This document shows, piece by piece, positions 1 through 8,757 of a stretch of 64,000 nucleotides of DNA. Below the pieces are notes generated by a model. The model was not told the origin of the DNA and ran no database searches. It saw only the letters and a list, made by a program, of their open reading frames with translations. A program made the position numbers and the translations under genes. Every line of letters starts with the position of its first letter. Within the stretch, counting starts at the first letter, position 1. Origin of the DNA: Frateuria soli (GTDB lineage: Bacteria; Pseudomonadota; Gammaproteobacteria; Xanthomonadales; Rhodanobacteraceae). The stretch is taken from NCBI RefSeq assembly GCF_021117385.1, contig NZ_CP088252.1, forward strand, positions 1,178,001 to 1,242,000, given 5' to 3'.

Positions 1-565
1 GCCCGCGGTACTCCGGCGGCAGGGCATGCAGACCGAGGAAACTGGTGCGCACGCTGATGCCCAGCGTCTCCGCGATGCGCCGCGCCACGCGCAGCATGCG
101 GCGTTCGGTGTCGAGGTCGAGCCCGTAGCCGGATTTGATCTCAAGCGTGGTCGCGCCATCGCGGAGCAGCGCGCGGGCGCGGGGGAGGCTCTGGCGGAGG
201 AGCTCATCCTCGTTCGCAGCGCGAGTGGCTCTGACAGTCGATGCGATGCCGCCACCGGCGCGCGCGATCTCCTCGTAGCTCGCGCCATTCAGGCGCATGT
301 CGAACTCGTGTGCGCGGTCGCCGCCGAAAACCAGATGCGTGTGGCAGTCGATCAGGCCCGGCGTCACCAGGGCGCCGTCGAGGGTTTCGACGGAATCGGC
401 CAACGCGCCCGCCGGGCCGGGAAGATCCTCCATGGGGCCGACCCATGCGATGGACCCGTCCTTGATCGCCAGCGCGCCGCGCTCGATCGATCCGAACGGA
501 CGCTCGCCGGCGAAGGTGGCCAGCGTGGCGTCTGTCAACAGGTGGTCCCAGCGCGACGCGGTCAT
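1..565 (-). CDS. hutI: imidazolonepropionase, N-terminal part (cut by window edge)
   Basis: The gene runs off the left edge, so only the first 188 codons are visible. They begin at an ATG preceded by GGGAAAAG. The protein matches the start of HutI, the amidohydrolase that opens 4-imidazolone-5-propanoate to N-formimino-L-glutamate, the third step of histidine degradation in the cytoplasm. The metal-binding HTH motif sits at residues 75-77 in the [12 protein letters not shown] context, followed by the family segments GGGIASTV and EIKSGYGL. hutF, which acts on its product, lies 1.8 kb away on the other strand, so this is part of a hut locus. Family identification is secure; the C-terminal half cannot be judged. 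Confidence 0.93.
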   Translation of the reverse strand, partial: MTASRWDHLLTDATLATFAGERPFGSIERGALAIKDGSIAWVGPMEDLPGPAGALADSVETLDGALVTPGLIDCHTHLVFGGDRAHEFDMRLNGASYEEIARAGGGIASTVRATRAANEDELLRQSLPRARALLRDGATTLEIKSGYGLDLDTERRMLRVARRIAETLGISVRTSFLGLHALPPEYRG

Positions 566-719
566 GGCTTTTCCCGGCGGTGCTTGCAGACGAGGTTGGA
601 GGCGGGCATCAGGGCATTGTCGCAAACAGGCCCCCGGCCGGTGGGCGAGCCCGGGGGCGATGCCGCGAGGGCCCGCGGAAAGGCATCGCGCGCAAGCGGG
701 CTCACTGTGATGGCTTGCC

Positions 720-2285
720 TTACAGGGGCTGGGGGCGCCAGCGCAGTTCGTACAGGTCGAAGCGGCGGTCCTTGAGGTTGGTCACCGCGCCGGCGTTGCG
801 CGCGCGGGCGAGGCTTTCCAGGCGCAGATCGGCGAACAGCACCGTCTCGATGTTCGGCGTGGAATCGGCGGCCACGCCATCGCGGGCGAACGGGAAATCG
901 CTGGGCGTGAGGATGCAGCTCTGCCCGTACTGGATGTCGAAGTTGTTCACCCCGGGCAGGTTGCCCACGTTGCCGGAGAGCACCACGTAGCACTGGTTCT
1001 CGATCGCGCGCGCCTGCGAGCAGTAGCGCACGCGCAGGTAGCCTTCGCGCACGTCGGTGCAGAAGGGCACGAACAGGATCAGCGCGCCCTGGTCGGTCAG
1101 GTGCCGGGCGACCTCTGGGAACTCCGAGTCGTAGCAGATCATCACCCCGATCGGGCCGCAATCGGTCTGGATGGTGGCCGCACTCTCGCCGCCGGTGATG
1201 TTCCAGACGTTGCGCTCGCTGGGTGTCGGATGCAGCTTCTCGCGTTCATGCAACGAGCCGTCGCGCAGGCACACGTAGCAGACGTTGTGGATGTCGCCGT
1301 TGGGCTGCTCGGTCGGATGCGAGCCGGCGATGATGTTGATGTTGTAACGCACCGCCAGGCGGCTGAAGAGTTCCTTCACCTGCGGCGTGTACTGGCTGAG
1401 CTTGCGGATCGCCGCGACCGCCGAAAGCTCCTCGTTCTCGATCGACAGCAACTGCAGCGTGATCAGCTCCGGAAAGGTGACGAAATCGGCGTTGTAGTCG
1501 GCGGCGATGTCGGTGAAATACTCCACCTGCGTGGCGAACTCCTCGAACGAGCGGATGCGCCGCTGGAAATACTGCACCGAGGCCACGCGCACGGAGTCGG
1601 GCAGGTGCTTGAGCGAGGGGATGGGCGGGATGTCCGGATGATCGAGCAGGGTGGGATTGCGCCAGGCCAGGTGTGCCGCCCAGCCCAGTGATTCGTGATC
1701 CGAGGGCACGTAGGCGCGCAGCAGTCCGATCACCTCGAAGCCGTTGGCGAGCTGGAAGCTCAGCGTGGCGTCGCGCCGTTCGCCCGCGACCACCGCCTGG
1801 ACATAGGCTTCGGCGCTGCCGTACCGGCCGATGTTCTTCGCCAGTCCCGGGATACGCCCGCCGAACACGATGCCGCGCAGCTTCAGGTCCGTGCACAGTC
1901 GCTTGCGCGCGTGGTAGAGCCGCTGGCCGATGCGCATGCCGCGGTAGTCCGGATGAACCACCACTTCCATGCCGTACAGCCAGTCGCCGTCGGCCTTGTG
2001 CCGCGAGGCCATGCCTCCGCCAGTGATCTGCGCCCAGGTATGCGGCTTGAGCGCGGTGGCCTCGTCGATGCGGAAGGTGGCGCAATAGCCGACCACCCGG
2101 CCGGCGTACTCGACGACGAACTGGCCCTCGGGGAAGTGCGTCTGCTGGGAGCGCAGCATCTCGGCCGAATGGCCCCATTCGGGTGAGTAGACGCGGCCGG
2201 TGAGATCGACCAGCGCCGACACGTCCTCGGGGCGGGCCTGGCGCAACAGGAGCTTGGCGGTTTGCTCGGATGTCTTCCTGGGCAT
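720..2285 (-). CDS. GNAT acetyltransferase / carbon-nitrogen hydrolase fusion protein
   Basis: This 521-residue protein has two domains. Residues about 10-200 form a GNAT fold with an acetyl-CoA loop at [14 protein letters not shown] (111-124). Residues about 232-515 form a nitrilase-superfamily amidohydrolase with its catalytic triad visible as E273 (FPEL), K350 (REKLHP) and C384 ([10 protein letters not shown]). The fusion family is widespread in bacteria but its substrate is not established. The gene lies upstream of hutI on the same strand, 154 bases away, and is divergent from hutF, so a role near histidine or formyl-amide metabolism is possible but is inference. No strong ribosome binding site precedes the ATG at 2285, which is nevertheless the natural start of the GNAT domain. 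Confidence 0.88.
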   Translation of the reverse strand: MPRKTSEQTAKLLLRQARPEDVSALVDLTGRVYSPEWGHSAEMLRSQQTHFPEGQFVVEYAGRVVGYCATFRIDEATALKPHTWAQITGGGMASRHKADGDWLYGMEVVVHPDYRGMRIGQRLYHARKRLCTDLKLRGIVFGGRIPGLAKNIGRYGSAEAYVQAVVAGERRDATLSFQLANGFEVIGLLRAYVPSDHESLGWAAHLAWRNPTLLDHPDIPPIPSLKHLPDSVRVASVQYFQRRIRSFEEFATQVEYFTDIAADYNADFVTFPELITLQLLSIENEELSAVAAIRKLSQYTPQVKELFSRLAVRYNINIIAGSHPTEQPNGDIHNVCYVCLRDGSLHEREKLHPTPSERNVWNITGGESAATIQTDCGPIGVMICYDSEFPEVARHLTDQGALILFVPFCTDVREGYLRVRYCSQARAIENQCYVVLSGNVGNLPGVNNFDIQYGQSCILTPSDFPFARDGVAADSTPNIETVLFADLRLESLARARNAGAVTNLKDRRFDLYELRWRPQPL

Positions 2286-2378
2286 GGGGCGATTATCCGC
2301 AATGGTGTGTGGTGGAACCGTTGCGCCCGATGCCCGGACGGCGCGGGCTACACTTGGGCGTCTGCCCGGGAGATGCCC

Positions 2379-3758
2379 ATGAGCCTACCGAACCGCCCCC
2401 GTCGTTGCCATGCCGGTAATCTCTGGCTGGGCGACGGCTGGACCCGCGACGGCATCTTCGGCACCGACGCCGACGGCATGGTGCAGGCGGTCGAGGACGG
2501 CCCCGCCGAAACACTCGGCACCTGGGTGCTGCCGGGCATGCCCAACCTGCATTCGCATGCGTTCCAGCGCGCAATGGCCGGCCTCGCCGAGCGGCGCGGC
2601 AGGGTGGACGACAGTTTCTGGAGCTGGCGCGAGACGATGTACGCCTTCGCCGCGTCGGTGGGCCCGGACGACCTCAAGGCGATCGCCGCGCAGCTCTACG
2701 TGGAGATGCTCAAGGCCGGCTACACCCAGGTCTGCGAGTTCCACTACCTGCACCACCGCCCCGACGGCTCGGCCTACGCGCCGGCCGAGGCGATGTCGCT
2801 GGCGCTCGTCGAGGCGGCGCGCGAGGCCGGCATCGCGCTGACCCTGCTGCCGGTGCTGTACATGCGCGGCGGGTTCGACGGGCGCCCGCTGGGTACGCGG
2901 CAACGTCGCTTCGGCCATGAGGTGGATGCCTACCTGCGCCTGCTCGAGACCCTGCGCGCGCGGCAGGACGCGGATCTCAAGGTCGGCATCGCGCTGCATT
3001 CGCTGCGTGCGGTGCCGCAGGACGCAATGCAGGCCGTGCTCGCCAGCGGCCTGGTGCAGGACACGCCGATCCATATCCATATCGCCGAACAGATCGGCGA
3101 GGTGCAGGACTGCCTGTCCATCCGCGGCGCGCGTCCGGTCGAATGGCTGCTCGATCACGCCGAGGTCGACGCACGCTGGTGCCTGGTACATGCCACGCAC
3201 CTGAGCGAATCCGAGTCCGCGCGCCTGGCACGCAGCGGGGCGGTCGCCGGCCTGTGCCCGACGACCGAGGCCAACCTGGGCGATGGCCTGTTCCCGCTGG
3301 CCGATTACATGGATGCGGGCGGCACGCTGGGCATCGGTTCGGACTCGCACATCTCCGTTTCGCCGGTGGAGGAATTGCGCTGGCTGGAATACGGCCAGCG
3401 ACTGGCCACCCGCCATCGCAACATCGCCGCGCGCCACGAGAGCGCGAGCGTCGGCCAGACCCTGTGGCGTGCCGCGCTGAACGGCGGCGCGCAGGCTTCA
3501 GGACTGCCGATCGGTGCACTGCGGCGCGACCACCGCGCGGACCTGCTGGTACTCGACGACGGCTCGCCGCTGCTCGCCGCGCGCGAGGAAGCGGCGCTTC
3601 TGGACAGCTTCATCTTCGCCGGCAACACCCCGCTGGTGAGGCATGTGATGAGCGGCGGACGCTGGGTGGTGCGGGATTTCCAGCACCACGACGAGGCGCG
3701 CATCGCGCAGCGCTATCGCGACACGGTGCAGCGGCTCAGGCAACTGCCGCCAGGCTGA
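2379..3758 (+). CDS. hutF: formimidoylglutamate deiminase
   Basis: The protein is an amidohydrolase of 459 residues that converts N-formimino-L-glutamate to N-formyl-L-glutamate plus ammonia, the branch of histidine degradation that later needs HutG deformylase. Metal ligands H58 and H60 lie in NLHSHAFQR, a third histidine site is in IHIAEQIGEVQDC, and the family signature GSDSHISVSPVEELRWLEYGQR-type segment is present near the C-terminal third. Two start ATGs lie 6 bases apart (2373 and 2379); 2379 is chosen because GGGAG at 2368-2372 is then correctly spaced. It is divergent from the GNAT/hydrolase gene, sharing the 93-base region 2286-2378. Assignment is strong because the length and partner hutI agree. 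Confidence 0.93.
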   Translation: MSLPNRPRRCHAGNLWLGDGWTRDGIFGTDADGMVQAVEDGPAETLGTWVLPGMPNLHSHAFQRAMAGLAERRGRVDDSFWSWRETMYAFAASVGPDDLKAIAAQLYVEMLKAGYTQVCEFHYLHHRPDGSAYAPAEAMSLALVEAAREAGIALTLLPVLYMRGGFDGRPLGTRQRRFGHEVDAYLRLLETLRARQDADLKVGIALHSLRAVPQDAMQAVLASGLVQDTPIHIHIAEQIGEVQDCLSIRGARPVEWLLDHAEVDARWCLVHATHLSESESARLARSGAVAGLCPTTEANLGDGLFPLADYMDAGGTLGIGSDSHISVSPVEELRWLEYGQRLATRHRNIAARHESASVGQTLWRAALNGGAQASGLPIGALRRDHRADLLVLDDGSPLLAAREEAALLDSFIFAGNTPLVRHVMSGGRWVVRDFQHHDEARIAQRYRDTVQRLRQLPPG

Positions 3759-3796
3759 GCGTCCGGAGCGGAGCAGTGGCTGTCCATCGCGGCACC

Positions 3797-3816
3797 GAGC
3801 CGGGTGGTCCCGGCTC
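3797..3816 (+). terminator. possible hairpin after hutF
   Basis: A perfect 8-bp stem (GAGCCGGG / CCCGGCTC) with a TGGT loop lies 38 bases after the hutF stop. There is no following T run, so it may only be an RNA 3'-end hairpin or a factor-dependent site. Confidence 0.35.
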
Positions 3817-3968
3817 CGCCTTCGCCCGATGGGGGAAACGCCGGAACGTCGTGCGTTGCTGTTCGCCACTGCCCCAGAAGCGTCCGCGCCGCGCCGCCCA
3901 TCAGCGGGGTCGTGCCGGCCCATCACGCCCGCATGTGTGGCCTCTGGCGACGCCGAGCAGCGGCAGTG

Positions 3969-4592
3969 TCACAGGAAGCGGAAACCCGCCAGCGCATCGC
4001 GCAGGTGCTGCCTGGCGTCCTCCTGCTGGAAGGGCGGCGTGGCTGGCGGATCGTAGACCTCCGGCCGGGTGCCGGTAACCAGCAGGTCGATGGCGTAGCA
4101 GCGGCCATCGTGGATGGCCCGGTAAGCCTCCACGTCGAGGTAGTGGCTCATCGCCGCATCGGCGGCATGGAAGCGGGTGAATGCCACGCCGGCGAGGGTG
4201 ACGTGCGAGACCCGTGGGGGCACGCCGCTGGCCGGCACGTCCAGGCAATGCGCGCGGGCCACGGCGTCGTCGCCGACGCCGATCCGAAGTTCCGCTGCCG
4301 TGATGGTGCTGGAGCCGTCCAGTACCAGTGCCAGCACCGGTTCGCCGTGGCCATCTTCCCCGGCGAACGATTTCCAGGCTGCACTACCCAGGTAGTTGCG
4401 CTGGAAATCGTGGCGTACGTGCATGCCGGTCGGCACCGTGATCGCGAAGCCGTGGCCGGCGTCGACGACCACGGGCGCGGATGCCGGTTGGCGGGCCGCG
4501 AAGGTACGCGGCTGCCCGGTGCACGAGGCCAGCCATGTCAGCGACAGCAACAGGAACCATGCGGGTCGGTGGATGGGCGCATCCGACGCCAT
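3969..4592 (-). CDS. uncharacterised lipoprotein
   Basis: From the ATG at 4592 the protein has 207 residues and starts with a lipoprotein signal: a short polar stretch, the hydrophobic segment AWFLLLSLTWLASC and a lipobox cysteine at residue 24. The mature part has no domain I can name; it looks like a compact soluble periplasmic or outer-membrane-anchored protein. An in-frame ATG at 4661 would add 23 residues encoded by a CTCTCC/GGAGAG repeat and would bury the signal peptide, so it is not preferred. No clear ribosome binding site supports either start. The gene is convergent with hutF. Function unknown. Confidence 0.68.
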   Translation of the reverse strand: MASDAPIHRPAWFLLLSLTWLASCTGQPRTFAARQPASAPVVVDAGHGFAITVPTGMHVRHDFQRNYLGSAAWKSFAGEDGHGEPVLALVLDGSSTITAAELRIGVGDDAVARAHCLDVPASGVPPRVSHVTLAGVAFTRFHAADAAMSHYLDVEAYRAIHDGRCYAIDLLVTGTRPEVYDPPATPPFQQEDARQHLRDALAGFRFL

Positions 4593-4604
4593 GCGCCGGG
4601 CGCA

Positions 4605-4635
4605 CTCTCCTCGTCGTGGCGAGGGCAGGGGAGAG
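4605..4635. repeat. CTCTCC...GGAGAG palindromic repeat, degenerate copy
   Basis: CTCTCC at 4605-4610 pairs with GGAGAG at 4630-4635, and the intervening bases are the GC-rich core of a repeat also found at 59927-59949 and 60462-60484. It lies just upstream of the lipoprotein gene and creates the spurious peptide LPSPRRGE in one frame. Confidence 0.55.
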
Positions 4636-4886
4636 GGACGGTCGGTGCGGGGATTCTTCATCGATGCACACGTAGGGCCGGGGTCGGGCAGCGTGCCACA
4701 CGACAGCGACAGCGGACGTCATGCATTCGGGCGAACAACCTCCAACCGTCTCTCCGGGAGCTCCGGCATTGTCGCGTGTTCCGTATCTCACCCGTCACGG
4801 ACGAGAGAAGTCCGGCAGGTTTGCGGCCATCCCGCAGAGGAGGACAATGGCGCTCCCCACCCGCCACGGCCCGCCAAAGGCAGCCG

Positions 4887-6149
4887 ATGAACGATCACCC
4901 CGTGCCGGTCGCCGGCACCGCCGACGGATCGCTGATCCGCCACGGCACCCCGCTGTTCCGCCGGGCCAACCTGGCCCTGTTCGCCGCCGGTATCGCCACT
5001 TTCGGACTGCTGTATTGCGTGCAGCCGCTGATGCCCGAGTTCAGCAAGAACTACGGTGTCAGCGCCGCGGCCAGCGCGCTATCGCTCTCGCTGACCACCG
5101 GCGTGCTGGCCTTCGCCATGCTGTTCGCCGGGGCGGTATCCGACGCCTACGGTCGCAAATCGGTAATGACCGTATCGCTGCTCGCCTCGGCTCTGCTGGT
5201 GCTGCTGACCGCGATCGTGCCCGGCTGGACCAGCCTGCTGGTCCTGCGCACGCTGCTGGGCATCTCCCTGAGCGGCCTGCCGGCCGTCGCGATGACCTGG
5301 CTCAGCGAGGAGATGCACCCCGACTCCATCGGCCTGGGAATGGGGCTCTACATCAGCGGCAACGCCATCGGCGGCATGGGCGGACGCCTGGTCACCGGCG
5401 TGCTGGCGGATTTCTTCGACTGGCGCGTGGGGGTGGCCGTGGTCGCCGGCATCGGCCTGGCGTCCGGCCTGATCTTCTGGCGGTTGCTGCCGCCCTCGCA
5501 TCACTTCGAGCGCCAGCCGCTGCGCCCGCGCACGCTGCTTGCGCGCTTCGCCGGCGTGTTCCGTGATGCCGGCCTGCCATGGATGTTCATCGAGGGCTTC
5601 CTGCTGCTGGGCGCCTTCGTCACCGTCTACAACTACATCGGCTACCGGCTGCTTGCGCCGCCGTACAGCCTGAGCCAGGCGGTGGTCGGGCTGATCTTCA
5701 GCGTGTACCTGATCGGCACCTTCAGCTCGGCCTGGATGGGCCACCTGGCCGGGAGGCTCGGTCGTCGTCGCGTGCTGTGGACGACCTTCGCGCTGATGCT
5801 GGCGGGCGTGGGGCTGACCGTGTTCCGGCCGCTGGTGCTGGTGGTGGCCGGCGTGGTCGCGGTGACGTTCGGCTTCTTCGGCGGGCACTCGATCGTGAGC
5901 AGCTGGGTCGGCCGACGCGCCGGCAACGCCAAGGCGCAGGCCTCGTCGCTGTACCTGTTCGCGTACTACATGGGTTCCAGCCTGGCCGGTGCCGGCGGCG
6001 GGTTGTTCTTTGCCTCGCGCGGCTGGAATGGCGTGGCCGCGTTCATCGGGGTGATGGTGCTCGCCGGCTTGCTGATCGCCTGGCGGCTGTACTTCCTGCG
6101 GCCGCTGCCGGGACCGCCGTCGCCAGGCACCGAGCCGCCGTTGCCATGA
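4887..6149 (+). CDS. MFS transporter, YnfM/arabinose-efflux-like
   Basis: This 420-residue inner-membrane protein has about 12 hydrophobic segments. The MFS motif A lies between helices 2 and 3 as GAVSDAYGRKSV (82-93). The N-terminal region CVQPLMPEFSKNYGVS and the overall length resemble the YnfM/YdhP group of drug or sugar efflux carriers; substrate unknown. The ATG at 4887 follows AAAGG at 4876-4880 with good spacing. A stronger-looking AGGAGG-ATG pair at 4838-4849 is in a different frame. It appears monocistronic, and is divergent from the lipoprotein gene at 3969-4592. Confidence 0.9.
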   Translation: MNDHPVPVAGTADGSLIRHGTPLFRRANLALFAAGIATFGLLYCVQPLMPEFSKNYGVSAAASALSLSLTTGVLAFAMLFAGAVSDAYGRKSVMTVSLLASALLVLLTAIVPGWTSLLVLRTLLGISLSGLPAVAMTWLSEEMHPDSIGLGMGLYISGNAIGGMGGRLVTGVLADFFDWRVGVAVVAGIGLASGLIFWRLLPPSHHFERQPLRPRTLLARFAGVFRDAGLPWMFIEGFLLLGAFVTVYNYIGYRLLAPPYSLSQAVVGLIFSVYLIGTFSSAWMGHLAGRLGRRRVLWTTFALMLAGVGLTVFRPLVLVVAGVVAVTFGFFGGHSIVSSWVGRRAGNAKAQASSLYLFAYYMGSSLAGAGGGLFFASRGWNGVAAFIGVMVLAGLLIAWRLYFLRPLPGPPSPGTEPPLP

Positions 6150-6352
6150 GCGGGAGGTACATCGGGATCGATCCGTCCGGCCAGCTTGCCTGCCGTCGCG
6201 GACACCTGCGCGCACTCGCCTTCGGCTCGTAGAGGATCGACCCGCGCGTGGTGGGCGCCGAACTGGAGCCGGAGGCGGCCAACGCGATGCCGATACCGCA
6301 GGTGCTCGCCCGCAGATGAACGACGCCGCGCTAGCCCGGGCATGACCCCGCG

Positions 6353-7597
6353 TCAGCGCGCGTCGGGTTCAAGCATGCCCTTGACCGCGCGGTAGTCCCC
6401 GTCACTCGGCTGCGGCGGCAGGCCGAGCAGGTGCACCATCAGCGGATAGACGTCCACGTTGGGGAAGGGCGGCACCGTCACGCCGTCGCGGAAGGCCGGT
6501 CCGTGCGCCACGAACAACGCCCGCATCTGCGGTGCGGCGTTGTCGTAGCCATGCTCGCCAAGGCTGATGCGGCGCTTGTGCGAGGCCAGCCAGTCGGCGG
6601 TGGTGATGCGCCAGCCGACGTCGGCCAGGCACAGCAACTGCGGCACGCGTGGGTTGTGGCCGTAGGCCAGACGCGCCGGCACGCGGGTCTTGTCCCAGCA
6701 CTGCATGTGCGCGTGCGGGCGCTGCATCCGGGCTTCGATCGCGGCGAAGTCGTGCCCGGGCTTGGGATTGAAGCCGGCCAGCACGCCCAGGCTCACCACC
6801 TGCACGTCGTCGAGATCCAGCTGCCGCTCGATCAGCACGCTGTGGTCCAGCGGCACCGGGGCCATGCCGTGGTCGGCGAGCACGATCAGGTTGATGGCAT
6901 CGAACAGCCCGCGCTGCTTGAGGCCCTCCACCAGCCGCGCCAGCGCCAGGTCGGTCTCGCGCAGGGCCTGGTCCACTTGTGGTGAATCGGGGCCGTAGTA
7001 GTGACCCGCATGGTCGACGCCATCGAAATAGAGCGTGAGGAAACTCGGCCGCTGCCCCGGGGGTAGATCCAGCCAGGCCAGGACCTGGTCGACCCGCTGG
7101 ATCGGCGTGAGGTCGCCGTCATAGGGCAGCCAGTGGTCGGGACGGTGGTCATGGATAGCCGCCTCCGAGCCGGGCCAGAACATCGTCGCGGTCAGCAGGC
7201 CGTGGCGATCCGCCGTCTCCCAGAGGGGCGTGCCCTCGGCCCACCAGCGCCCGTCGCTCACCGCCTTGCGGTTGTGCAGCGAGAACTTGCCCAGCCGCGC
7301 GTCGTACATCGTGTTGTTGACGATGCCATGGTGGTCGGGGCGCAGCCCGGTGACGATCGTGTAGTGGTTCGGAAAGGTCAGCGACGGAAAGGATGGTTGC
7401 ATCGCCGAGCGGACGCCGCCGCGCGCGAGCATGGCCACGGTGGGCGTCAAACCCCGGTCGAGGTAGTCGGCACGGTAGCCGTCGATCGAGACCAGCAGCA
7501 GCGGTGTGGGCTTGCCGGCGGCGATGCGCGGCGAGGTGGCGCAACCGGTGCTGAATACGAGCACCAGGCAGCACATCAGGCGAAACAGGTTTTTCAT
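6353..7597 (-). CDS. ectonucleotide pyrophosphatase/phosphodiesterase-family lipoprotein
   Basis: The protein has 414 residues and belongs to the NPP branch of the alkaline phosphatase superfamily, two-metal enzymes that cleave phosphodiester or pyrophosphate bonds of nucleotides or lipids. The signal peptide ends at a lipobox cysteine at residue 19 (FSTGC). Metal ligand D39 lies in SIDGYRADYL, the probable nucleophile T74 in SLTFPNHYTIVTG, and further ligand motifs are FDGVDHAGH and LADHGM. It should act in the periplasm, anchored to a membrane. The start at 7597 is fixed by the signal peptide; a longer open frame upstream is not coding. It is divergent from the small gene at 7645. Substrate unknown. 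Confidence 0.88.
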   Translation of the reverse strand: MKNLFRLMCCLVLVFSTGCATSPRIAAGKPTPLLLVSIDGYRADYLDRGLTPTVAMLARGGVRSAMQPSFPSLTFPNHYTIVTGLRPDHHGIVNNTMYDARLGKFSLHNRKAVSDGRWWAEGTPLWETADRHGLLTATMFWPGSEAAIHDHRPDHWLPYDGDLTPIQRVDQVLAWLDLPPGQRPSFLTLYFDGVDHAGHYYGPDSPQVDQALRETDLALARLVEGLKQRGLFDAINLIVLADHGMAPVPLDHSVLIERQLDLDDVQVVSLGVLAGFNPKPGHDFAAIEARMQRPHAHMQCWDKTRVPARLAYGHNPRVPQLLCLADVGWRITTADWLASHKRRISLGEHGYDNAAPQMRALFVAHGPAFRDGVTVPPFPNVDVYPLMVHLLGLPPQPSDGDYRAVKGMLEPDAR

Positions 7598-7644
7598 GGG
7601 CGGGTTCGTACGATCAGACAACTTCCCATCATCGCACTGCATCC

Positions 7645-8055
7645 ATGTCGTTCGAAACCCGCGCACCGCTCCGCCTCTGGCCCATCGCCTTCGCGCTGAC
7701 GCTGCCGGCGATGGCAAGCGCCTGGCAATCGCAACCCGCGCCAACGCGGCCCGTGATCGTCGTGCAGCCGCCGGCGAATGCCCGCTTCCAGCAGACCGTG
7801 CGGGAGAACCAGGTGCGCGACCAGTTGCAGAAGAACCAGGTCGAGGAGCAATTGCGGCAGGGCCGGGCCGAAGCCGTGCGTCGCCCTTATGCGGCCGGCG
7901 CCGTCCAGGCCGCGCGGCTCGACCAGGCCGACCAGGCCCAGCGCGAGCTCTACCGTGCACGCCAGCAGGACCTGCTGGACCGCTACCAGAGCGCCGTTGC
8001 GCCGCCGGTGGTGCATTCGGGCAAGGCCCCCGCGTCCTCGCGCAGCGGCGACTGA
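7645..8055 (+). CDS. small exported Gln/Arg-rich protein
   Basis: The 136-residue product has a Sec signal peptide ending near AMASA (residues about 18-28). It is followed by a Pro-rich linker and a charged, Gln/Glu/Arg-rich helix (about residues 45-118) with repeated QVRDQLQ/NQVEEQLRQG-type heptads that suggest a coiled coil or extended periplasmic helix. The tail is Ser/Pro-rich. No catalytic motif is visible and I do not recognise the family. It is divergent from the phosphodiesterase gene, 47 bases apart, so the two promoters share that gap. Probably a real gene because signal peptide and composition are coherent. Confidence 0.65.
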   Translation: MSFETRAPLRLWPIAFALTLPAMASAWQSQPAPTRPVIVVQPPANARFQQTVRENQVRDQLQKNQVEEQLRQGRAEAVRRPYAAGAVQAARLDQADQAQRELYRARQQDLLDRYQSAVAPPVVHSGKAPASSRSGD

Positions 8056-8084
8056 AGCGCCCGCCAGCGGGCCGTATCGCTGAC

Positions 8085-8612
8085 TCAGGTCACCCGGCCG
8101 AACAGGTCGCCGTGTGCCACGCCCTGCTCCATGGCAAGCAGGAAGCGCTTCGCCGGCAGGCCACCACCGAAACCGGTGAGGCTGCCATCGGTGCCGATCA
8201 CGCGGTGGCAGGGCAGCACGATCGGCAACGGATTGCGCCCGTTGGCGGCACCCACCGCGCGGACCGCCTGCGGCTGGCCGATGCGCCGCGCCAGTTCGCC
8301 GTAGCTGATGGTGGCGCCGTAGGGTATTCGCGCCAGTTCCTGCCACACGGCCAACTGGAATGGCGTGCCGAGCGGATGCAGCGGCAGCTCGAACACCTGC
8401 CGCGTGCCGGCGAAATACTGCTCCAGCTGTTCGCGCGCAAAGCCGAGCGCACGTGGCGAGTGCACCCAGGAGGGCTCCGGTTCGCGCCGGTGGCGGCCGG
8501 TTTCGAACCAGACCCCGCGCAGGCCCTGTTCGTCGGCGACGAGGCGGAGCTTGCCGATCGGGGTTGGCAGGTTGTCGTACCAGACACGGGTCACGGGTCT
8601 TGCTCGTTGCAC
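8085..8612 (-). CDS. ogt: methylated-DNA--protein-cysteine methyltransferase
   Basis: This 175-residue suicide enzyme transfers the methyl group from O6-methylguanine (or O4-methylthymine) in DNA to its own cysteine. The acceptor is C135 in the canonical LPCHRVIG segment; the helix-turn-helix DNA-binding part ([18 protein letters not shown]) precedes it and [12 protein letters not shown] follows. The annotated start is GTG at 8612; a second GTG at 8594 is also possible and neither has a clear ribosome binding site. The upstream neighbour on the same strand is an Ada-sensor/AlkA fusion, so the two form a small alkylation-repair cluster separated by 145 bases. Confidence 0.93.
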   Translation of the reverse strand: MQRARPVTRVWYDNLPTPIGKLRLVADEQGLRGVWFETGRHRREPEPSWVHSPRALGFAREQLEQYFAGTRQVFELPLHPLGTPFQLAVWQELARIPYGATISYGELARRIGQPQAVRAVGAANGRNPLPIVLPCHRVIGTDGSLTGFGGGLPAKRFLLAMEQGVAHGDLFGRVT

Positions 8613-8757
8613 TGGCGGGCGTAGCGGCTCTGGGGCTGCGGACCTGCGCTCGGGGACAACGGTGGTTGGCTGAGGTGCCCATGCACGGGGTGGTTGGATT
8701 TCCTCCGGCCGCCCGCCGCGAGCGCAGCGCAGCGAAGCCGAAGGCGGGGCATGCCAC

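Noticed and set aside
26-775. A 249-codon open frame on the plus strand
   Set aside because: Antisense to hutI, whose metal motif and signature segments are clear on the other strand.
6150-6352. Possible small gene between the MFS gene and the phosphodiesterase gene
   Set aside because: Frames of 70-125 codons exist on both strands, but none has a ribosome binding site or recognisable protein pattern.
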